A stretch of 5,031 nucleotides of DNA from Thermococci archaeon (lineage in GTDB: Archaea > Methanobacteriota_B > Thermococci > Thermococcales > Thermococcaceae). The translations under genes and the position numbers were made by a program. The stretch spans positions 1 to 5,031 of the forward strand of contig QMUF01000116.1 in assembly GCA_003663525.1 (NCBI GenBank), written 5' to 3'. Below the pieces are notes generated by a model that was given only the letters and a program-made list of their open reading frames with translations, was not told the origin of the DNA and did not search any database. Shown here piece after piece: positions 1 to 3,631 of this stretch; the stretch's first letter is position 1, and every line of letters starts with the position of its first letter.

Positions 1-1
1 A

Positions 2-67
2 GGTTTGATTAAAAAGCTTTCGGTATCAAGGATAAAAAAGGTAAAGCTTAAAAAGAAATGCTTGTAA
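2..67 (+). CDS. Possible C-terminal tail of an upstream gene (partial, uncertain)
   Basis: The reading frame that starts at base 2 is open from the window edge to a TAA at 65-67. It would encode 21 residues, GLIKKLSVSRIKKVKLKKKCL, a lysine-rich basic tail. The codons used (AGG, ATA, AAG, CTT) fit the neighbouring genes, and the stop would lie 33 bp before the L40e ATG, as in an operon. Twenty-one open codons can easily occur by chance in AT-rich DNA, and the same bases hold a TATA-like element, so this could equally be untranslated leader. I recognise no family in the tail. Confidence 0.3.
   Translation, partial: GLIKKLSVSRIKKVKLKKKCL
41..55 (+). promoter_or_regulatory. Candidate BRE/TATA promoter for L40e
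   Basis: GTAAAG (41-46), a BRE-like element, is followed directly by the box-A-like CTTAAAAAG (47-55). With the usual archaeal spacing of about 25 bp, transcription would begin near 76-78. That leaves a leader of about 24 nt containing the ribosome binding site. A second AT-rich stretch at 8-19 could serve instead. The call rests on base pattern and spacing only. Confidence 0.4.
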
Positions 68-87
68 GTGAACACAGTCAAGATCAT

Positions 88-93
88 GGAGGG
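88..93 (+). promoter_or_regulatory. Ribosome binding site that sets the L40e start
   Basis: GGAGGG lies seven bases before the ATG at 101 and pairs well with the archaeal 16S 3' end. It favours ATG 101 over the in-frame GTG at 68, which would add 11 residues and has no such site. Confidence 0.75.
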
Positions 94-100
94 AATTAAA

Positions 101-259
101 ATGGCGAGGTTTCCTGAAGCTGAGGCAAGAATATTTAAAAAGTATATATGCATGAGATGTGGCGCTACTAACCCTTGGAAAGCAGAGAAGTGCAGGAAGT
201 GCGGTTACAAAGGATTAAGAGCAAAAGCCAAAGAACCTAGAGGAGGAGCTGGACGTTAG
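101..259 (+). CDS. rpl40e: 50S ribosomal protein L40e
   Basis: This is a 52-residue basic zinc-ribbon protein of the large ribosomal subunit. The sequence shows two CxxC knuckles (C17/C20 and C31/C34) in the pattern CMRCG-x10-CRKCG. These should bind one zinc ion. The N-terminus [12 protein letters not shown] and the arginine/lysine/glycine-rich tail ending GGAGR are typical of archaeal L40e. Eukaryotic L40 is made as a ubiquitin fusion; no ubiquitin part precedes this one, as expected in archaea. ATG 101 is chosen because GGAGGG sits seven bases upstream; an in-frame GTG at 68 would give a non-conserved extension. The stop codon is two bases from that of the convergent PadR gene. Family and length leave little doubt. 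Confidence 0.96.
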   Translation: MARFPEAEARIFKKYICMRCGATNPWKAEKCRKCGYKGLRAKAKEPRGGAGR

Positions 260-261
260 CT

Positions 262-585
262 TCATTTAAGCTTTTTTAAAAGCTCTTCCATAAATTTTAT
301 TCCTTCTTCAAGGAGTTTTTCTCCCTTGTCAGTGAGTTTGTAATATTTTCTTGAGGGCCTCCCAGTCCCGCTCTCTTGCCATTCTGAGGTGACATATCCA
401 TCGTGTTCGAGCTTATAAAGCACAACATAACTACTTACTGTGGCCGGTTCAAATCCAAAGCTTTCTCTAATTTTATTTTTAAGCTCATAAGCGTACATTG
501 GTCGATCTTTTAAAAGTCTAAGAATGTACATCCACAGGACTTCTTTCGTTATTTTTTCTTTTAATCTTTCCATAGGGGTTGTCAT
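262..585 (-). CDS. PadR-family winged-helix transcriptional regulator
   Basis: This is a 107-residue DNA-binding protein, the usual size of a minimal PadR (subfamily s2-like) regulator. Residues 12-90 form the winged helix: KEVLWMYILRLL, then PMYAYELKNKIRE, the recognition region ending in VVLYKLEHDGYV, and the wing GTGRPSRKYYKLTDKG. The short C-terminal helix (LLEEGIKFMEELLKKLK) is the expected dimerisation element. ATG 585 is chosen because GGTGAT on the minus strand (595-590) sits just upstream; a GTG at 594 would lie inside that site. It is convergent with L40e and divergent from the FUN14/flippase genes. PadR proteins usually repress their own gene and often a neighbouring transporter or membrane operon, with relief by a small ligand. 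The ligand and target here are unknown, and control of the divergent operon is inference. Confidence 0.94.
   Translation of the reverse strand: MTTPMERLKEKITKEVLWMYILRLLKDRPMYAYELKNKIRESFGFEPATVSSYVVLYKLEHDGYVTSEWQESGTGRPSRKYYKLTDKGEKLLEEGIKFMEELLKKLK
269..284 (+). terminator. Possible T-run/dyad terminator for L40e
   Basis: AGCTTTTTTAAAAGCT is a perfect inverted repeat with a two-base centre and contains a T6 run at 272-277, ten bases past the L40e stop. Archaeal RNA polymerase commonly stops at T runs. The same bases encode the C-terminal residues ELLKKL of the opposing PadR gene, so the symmetry could come from its lysine and leucine codons. Confidence 0.4.
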
Positions 586-591
586 TTGTAT

Positions 592-605
592 CACCTTTAA
601 TGGTG
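592..605. promoter_or_regulatory. Candidate operator dyad over the padR start point and ribosome binding site
   Basis: CACCTTTAATGGTG is symmetric at 12 of 14 positions (CACC-x-TTAA-x-GGTG). It overlaps both the predicted padR transcription start (near 596) and its ribosome binding site (595-590). That position suits autorepression by a dimeric winged-helix protein. One arm doubles as the ribosome binding site, which could explain part of the symmetry. The dyad does not extend past the 14-bp core. Confidence 0.4.
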
Positions 606-617
606 CATATTATTTGA

Positions 618-632
618 GCTTAAAACTTTTTA
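618..632 (-). promoter_or_regulatory. Candidate padR promoter (TATA/BRE)
   Basis: On the minus strand an A-rich BRE-like stretch (TAAAAA, 632-627) precedes GTTTTAAGC (626-618). The box centre at about 622 predicts a start near 596, giving a leader of about 10 nt that just includes GGTGAT. Base pattern and spacing only. Confidence 0.4.
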
Positions 633-692
633 GTTGTAGAAATATTTTAGCTTTCATAACATTTAAGCATTTTGTAATTACCGAATCAAGAC

Positions 693-708
693 ACAAAAGT
701 ATTTAATC
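693..708 (+). promoter_or_regulatory. Candidate promoter of the FUN14/flippase operon
   Basis: ACAAAAG (693-699, BRE-like) is followed by TATTTAATC, whose centre near 703-704 predicts initiation near 729. The resulting 12-13 nt leader would contain the GGTGAGGTG ribosome binding site (731-739) before ATG 742. An alternative box, CATTTAAGC at 660-668, would give a leader of about 50 nt. Confidence 0.5.
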
Positions 709-741
709 CAAAGTTTCTAAAAAAGTGAATGGTGAGGTGCT

Positions 742-1041
742 ATGAATCTTGACCTTAGTGGAATAATGGGTGACATGAGTATCGGAGCCGCAGTGGGCTT
801 TATAACCGGTTACGCGCTTAAAAAGTTCATAAAAATAGTGCTCACATTAGTAGGAGTTTATTTATTAAGTCTTTTCTGGCTTCAGCAGAAGGGGGTCATA
901 ACTATTAACACCAATGCACTCTTCAATCTTGCAGAAAGTGCGACTACATCAACTTTAACATTGGCGGATAAGGTAGTGGGGATTCTTCCAGGTACTGGGG
1001 CCTTTGTCGCTGGGTTCTATCTTGGGTTCCGCAAAGGTTAA
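742..1041 (+). CDS. FUN14-domain membrane protein
   Basis: This 99-residue small integral membrane protein matches the FUN14 pattern. It has a glycine-rich first hydrophobic segment (residues 13-27, IGAAVGFITGYALKK), a second helix (31-48, KIVLTLVGVYLLSLFWLQ), a polar linker (about 49-78) and a third glycine-rich segment ending with the family signature FVAGFYLGFRKG (88-99). The eukaryotic member FUNDC1 is a mitochondrial outer-membrane mitophagy receptor; its N-terminal LC3-binding region is absent here. The role of archaeal FUN14 proteins is not established. The start is supported by GGTGAGGTG at 731-739. The flippase frame begins three bases after the stop if its TTG is used, so the two genes are very probably one transcript. 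Family call firm, function open. Confidence 0.88.
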   Translation: MNLDLSGIMGDMSIGAAVGFITGYALKKFIKIVLTLVGVYLLSLFWLQQKGVITINTNALFNLAESATTSTLTLADKVVGILPGTGAFVAGFYLGFRKG

Positions 1042-1044
1042 ATC

Positions 1045-2388
1045 TTGCTTTATTTACTTTCTTTTATGAGCTATGAGAAGAAACTTATGGTGCGGCATTC
1101 TATAGCGAGTATAATTGCTCTTGCACTTTTCGGTGCTAGTAGGTTCATTTATAGCGCGGTTATTTCTCGGAGGTTTGGAGTAGAAGTGCTTGGTATAGCA
1201 AATTCTCTAATCTCTCAGGCCTTTTTGATTGCGATATCATTAAGCTTTTTTGCGGTTGCTTTGGGCAAGTATGCATCTGAGTTTTTGGCAAAGGGGGAGA
1301 ATAGTAGAATAAGATCCATAGCCACATGGGGATTTTCATTTCCTTTTTTGGGGATACTCATAGCACCGTTTAATATTTATCTTGCTCTTTTGTCAACCCT
1401 GAGAGCATTTCAATTGACATTTAGAAGCTTTATTTATGGCCTCCACAGAGGAGAAGTATATGCTTATGCAATGATCTTGGCGTTTTTCTTCTTTCTTGGT
1501 GGTTTCATATCTGATAATTATTATCTTCCTTACATACTCCTTCTCTTAACTACCTCACTTTTTGCATTTTTTTATTTAGTTAAGAACGGACTATTTGGAA
1601 GACCAAAAGCTAGAGATTTTAAGCTTCTTGTGAATTATTCTTCTTTTGCATTTCTTGGAACTCTCTCTGGAGTTTTTTTAGTTCAAGGCCCTTATTTTTT
1701 GAGTGAAAAACTGGCCAGTCCAAGGGTTGCTGGCATTGTCTCGGCCTCTCTTTCCTCAGCTTTTTTGCTTACTTATCTTCCTCAGGTTTTCCAATCAGCA
1801 GTAATGCCACTTTATTCCTATAAATATGGGAAAGATGAAATGGATTATGTAAAAAGACTCGCCGAGACTTCTACGAGAATCCTCTCATTTTTTGTAGCCA
1901 TTATAGTTTTTATTCTCCTTCTCTTGGGAAGGGAGATCCTTTCAATAATTTTTGGGTTTGACCTTGGTAATGAATTTTACTTGGCCCTTATGGCAATTGA
2001 AACGTATATTGCCTATAATCCAAGCATAGTTGCCCTAAACTCAACAAAATACGTGAAATATGGAACTGTTGTGGCACTTTTTGGGGCGTTAGTTTCTTCT
2101 ATTTTTTGGCTATTGTTGATAGCCCCATTTGGAGAATATGGAGCTATTGGAGGTTTGTTCTCTGGCTACTTAAATATACTTATTGGTACGGCACTTATTT
2201 CACGTAAAAAGCTTGGTGTTTCTTTTAGTTCTTATGTTCCTTTTGTGACCGCTCTTCTATTCCAAAGTTTGATCTTTATGTCGAAGATAGCTGTTTTAGC
2301 TGGGTTCAGTGTATATTTAGTACTTAGGAAAAATGAGATATGGGAGTCTTTGGAAGTTTTTAAATCCCTCTGGATTGGAAGGCAATAA
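1045..2388 (+). CDS. MOP/MATE-superfamily flippase (polysaccharide/lipid-linked oligosaccharide exporter type)
   Basis: This 447-residue very hydrophobic protein has about 12 predicted membrane helices, near residues 17-38, 52-74, 92-114, 138-154, 160-179, 195-215, 226-250, 276-296, 308-325, 338-360, 364-384 and 396-425. The pattern SRRFGVEVLGIANSLISQAF, then a helix and GKYASEF, is the usual N-terminal half of Polysacc_synt/MVF-like flippases, with a second similar half after residue 230. Family members flip undecaprenyl- or dolichyl-linked glycans across the membrane; the substrate here cannot be read from sequence, and no glycosyltransferase is visible nearby. The start is uncertain. TTG 1045 has a weak site (AGGT, 1035-1038) inside the FUN14 stop region, while ATG 1066 gives a more typical N-terminus (MSYEKKLMVRHS, 440 residues) but has no ribosome binding site. 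Eight coding-strand T runs of 6-7 occur in the gene. Confidence 0.85.
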   Translation: MLYLLSFMSYEKKLMVRHSIASIIALALFGASRFIYSAVISRRFGVEVLGIANSLISQAFLIAISLSFFAVALGKYASEFLAKGENSRIRSIATWGFSFPFLGILIAPFNIYLALLSTLRAFQLTFRSFIYGLHRGEVYAYAMILAFFFFLGGFISDNYYLPYILLLLTTSLFAFFYLVKNGLFGRPKARDFKLLVNYSSFAFLGTLSGVFLVQGPYFLSEKLASPRVAGIVSASLSSAFLLTYLPQVFQSAVMPLYSYKYGKDEMDYVKRLAETSTRILSFFVAIIVFILLLLGREILSIIFGFDLGNEFYLALMAIETYIAYNPSIVALNSTKYVKYGTVVALFGALVSSIFWLLLIAPFGEYGAIGGLFSGYLNILIGTALISRKKLGVSFSSYVPFVTALLFQSLIFMSKIAVLAGFSVYLVLRKNEIWESLEVFKSLWIGRQ

Positions 2389-2419
2389 AGGTTCTACATT
2401 GGAGAGTTCCTAGAAGTGG

Positions 2420-2497
2420 TGGCGCCCCGGCGGGGATTTGAACCCCGGACCTTGAGGTCCGCAGCCTCACGCCCTATCCAGACTAGGCCACCGGGGC
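2420..2497 (-). tRNA. tRNA-Arg (anticodon GCG), CCA encoded
   Basis: The minus strand folds into a complete cloverleaf. The acceptor stem is GCCCCGG/CCGGGGC (all G:C), the D stem GCCT/GGGC has a ten-base loop containing GGA, the anticodon stem is TGAGG/CCTCA with loop CTGCGGA, the variable loop has five bases (AGGTC), and the T stem CGGGG/CCCCG has loop TTCAAAT. The discriminator base is G (2423) and CCA is encoded at 2422-2420. The anticodon GCG (2462-2460) reads arginine codons CGC and CGU; C35 and an A after the D-loop GG agree with arginine identity. No intron is present. All-G:C acceptor and T stems fit a hyperthermophile. The gene is convergent with the flippase gene and head to head with the peptidase gene. 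Confidence 0.97.
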
Positions 2498-2521
2498 ATC
2501 CAAGGAAACTTTTGGAGGAGG

Positions 2522-2538
2522 CCTTATAAAATTTGCTT
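2522..2538 (-). promoter_or_regulatory. tRNA-Arg promoter with near-palindromic TATA, possibly also serving the peptidase gene
   Basis: On the minus strand GCAAAT (2535-2530 region), a good fit to the archaeal BRE consensus, runs into TTTTATAAGG. The box centre near 2527 lies about 30 bp before the mature tRNA 5' end, as expected for an archaeal tRNA gene. The core TTATAA is its own complement. Read on the plus strand it is CTTATAAAA, predicting a start near 2552 for the peptidase gene, with a leader of only about 8-11 nt. The plus-strand bases before the box (GGAGGAGGC) do not resemble a BRE, so the tRNA direction is better supported. Confidence 0.6.
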
Positions 2539-2550
2539 ACAATATCACTA

Positions 2551-2558
2551 GGGTGATC
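2551..2558 (+). promoter_or_regulatory. Ribosome binding site of the M24 peptidase
   Basis: GGGTGATC ends two bases before ATG 2561 and matches the archaeal anti-Shine-Dalgarno complement closely, which fixes the start. If the only promoter is the box at 2522-2531, transcription would begin at or just before this site, leaving an exceptionally short leader. Confidence 0.7.
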
Positions 2559-2560
2559 TG

Positions 2561-3631
2561 ATGAACAGGCTCAATAAATTTTTGAGATGCCTTGAGGGGT
2601 ACAGTGGGGTATTAATAACTCCTGGAACAAACCTCTACTATCTAACCGGAATTTCTCCTCAGGCAACAGAAGAGAGGCTTTTCCTTTTGGTAATAAACAG
2701 AGGGGGTGAAAGCACTCTAATAGCACCCAAATTATATGAAAATGAAGTTGACTGGGAGAGCACAATATTCTGGAGTGATGAGGAAGATCCCTATAAGCTC
2801 CTTAAAAAAGTCCTGAAGTCGTTAGACTTAACGGGTGGTAGAATTCTGGTGGAAGATACAATGAGGGCGAGTTTTCTGATTAACATTGAGAAGCTTTTGA
2901 GAAACTATGAGCTTGTTCCCCTAAGCAATGTTACAAAGGAAATGAGAATGAGAAAAGACGGAGAAGAAATAAAGCTGATGAAAAAAGCAGCTCAGAGAGC
3001 GGATGAAGTTTTCTATGAGATAATAAGTAGAGGCCTGGATGGCAAAAGTGAGAAGCAGGTGGCACTGGAGATTGAGTTCTTGATTCGAGAAAAGGGCGAT
3101 GGCATCTCATTTACTCCGATAGTTGCAGCTGGTGAAAATGCGGCAAATCCTCACCATACTCCCAGTGAGAGGAAAATAAGACGTGGGGATCTTGTGGTGC
3201 TCGACTTTGGAGCGAAATACAGAGGGTACTGCTCAGATATAACACGAACCGTAGTAATTGGAAAGATCAATGAAAAACTCAGAGAGGTGTATGAAGTCGT
3301 TAGAGAGGCCCAAGAAAGGGCTTTTCAAACGGTTCGCGAGGGAATAAGAGCTAAAGAAGTTGATAGTGTAGCGAGAGAATACATATCGAGCAAAGGTTAT
3401 GGGGAGTATTTCATTCATAGGACGGGGCACGGTTTGGGCTTAGATGTTCATGAAGAACCTTACATAGGTCCAAAAAATGAAAGGGTGCTCGAGAGGGGCA
3501 TGACATTCACCATCGAACCCGGAATTTATATCTCCCAGCTTGGAGGGGTGAGGATAGAGGACGATGTTGTTGTAGAAGGGAAAAAGGGGAGGCGACTGAC
3601 GAATGCAGAAAGGGAGTTAATAAAGCTTTGA
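2561..3631 (+). CDS. M24B metallopeptidase: Xaa-Pro dipeptidase (prolidase) or Xaa-Pro aminopeptidase
   Basis: This 356-residue, probably cytosolic enzyme cleaves the bond before proline in dipeptides or at peptide N-termini, as a late step of protein breakdown. An N-terminal creatinase/prolidase-like domain (about 1-125) precedes a pita-bread catalytic domain (about 135-350). All five dinuclear metal ligands are visible: D215 (VVLDFG), D226 (CSDITRT), H290 (RTGHGLG), E319 (FTIEPG) and E333 (VRIEDD). H198/H199 (NPHHTP) and H297 (VHEEP) match the substrate-side histidines. The length agrees with archaeal prolidases (about 350). The N-terminal domain differs noticeably from the sequence I remember for the studied P. 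furiosus prolidase, so this may be a paralogue, and dipeptidase versus aminopeptidase cannot be settled. The strong site GGGTGATC fixes the start. The last 15 bp overlap the convergent amidohydrolase gene. Confidence 0.93.
   Translation: MNRLNKFLRCLEGYSGVLITPGTNLYYLTGISPQATEERLFLLVINRGGESTLIAPKLYENEVDWESTIFWSDEEDPYKLLKKVLKSLDLTGGRILVEDTMRASFLINIEKLLRNYELVPLSNVTKEMRMRKDGEEIKLMKKAAQRADEVFYEIISRGLDGKSEKQVALEIEFLIREKGDGISFTPIVAAGENAANPHHTPSERKIRRGDLVVLDFGAKYRGYCSDITRTVVIGKINEKLREVYEVVREAQERAFQTVREGIRAKEVDSVAREYISSKGYGEYFIHRTGHGLGLDVHEEPYIGPKNERVLERGMTFTIEPGIYISQLGGVRIEDDVVVEGKKGRRLTNAERELIKL

Noticed and set aside
624..635. Small inverted repeat AACT-TTTT-AGTT upstream of padR
   Set aside because: Four-base arms in very AT-rich DNA are expected by chance, and it overlaps the predicted padR promoter, which explains the composition.
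524..706. Plus-strand 60-codon frame over the padR start and intergenic region
   Set aside because: It is antisense to padR at its start, has no ribosome binding site or recognisable protein features, and crosses the promoter region.
2420..2497. tRNA-Arg as an integration (att) site for a mobile element
   Set aside because: No second copy of the tRNA 3' end, no integrase and no foreign-looking genes are visible in the window; the genes on both sides are ordinary chromosomal ones.
2571..2765. Minus-strand frames inside the peptidase gene (also 3233-3430)
   Set aside because: They are shadows of the well-supported peptidase frame, with no ribosome binding site and protein sequences of biased composition.
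2775..2816. C/D-box sRNA candidate (GTGATGA ... CTGA)
   Set aside because: It lies inside the peptidase coding frame, is short, and lacks internal C' and D' boxes with suitable spacing.
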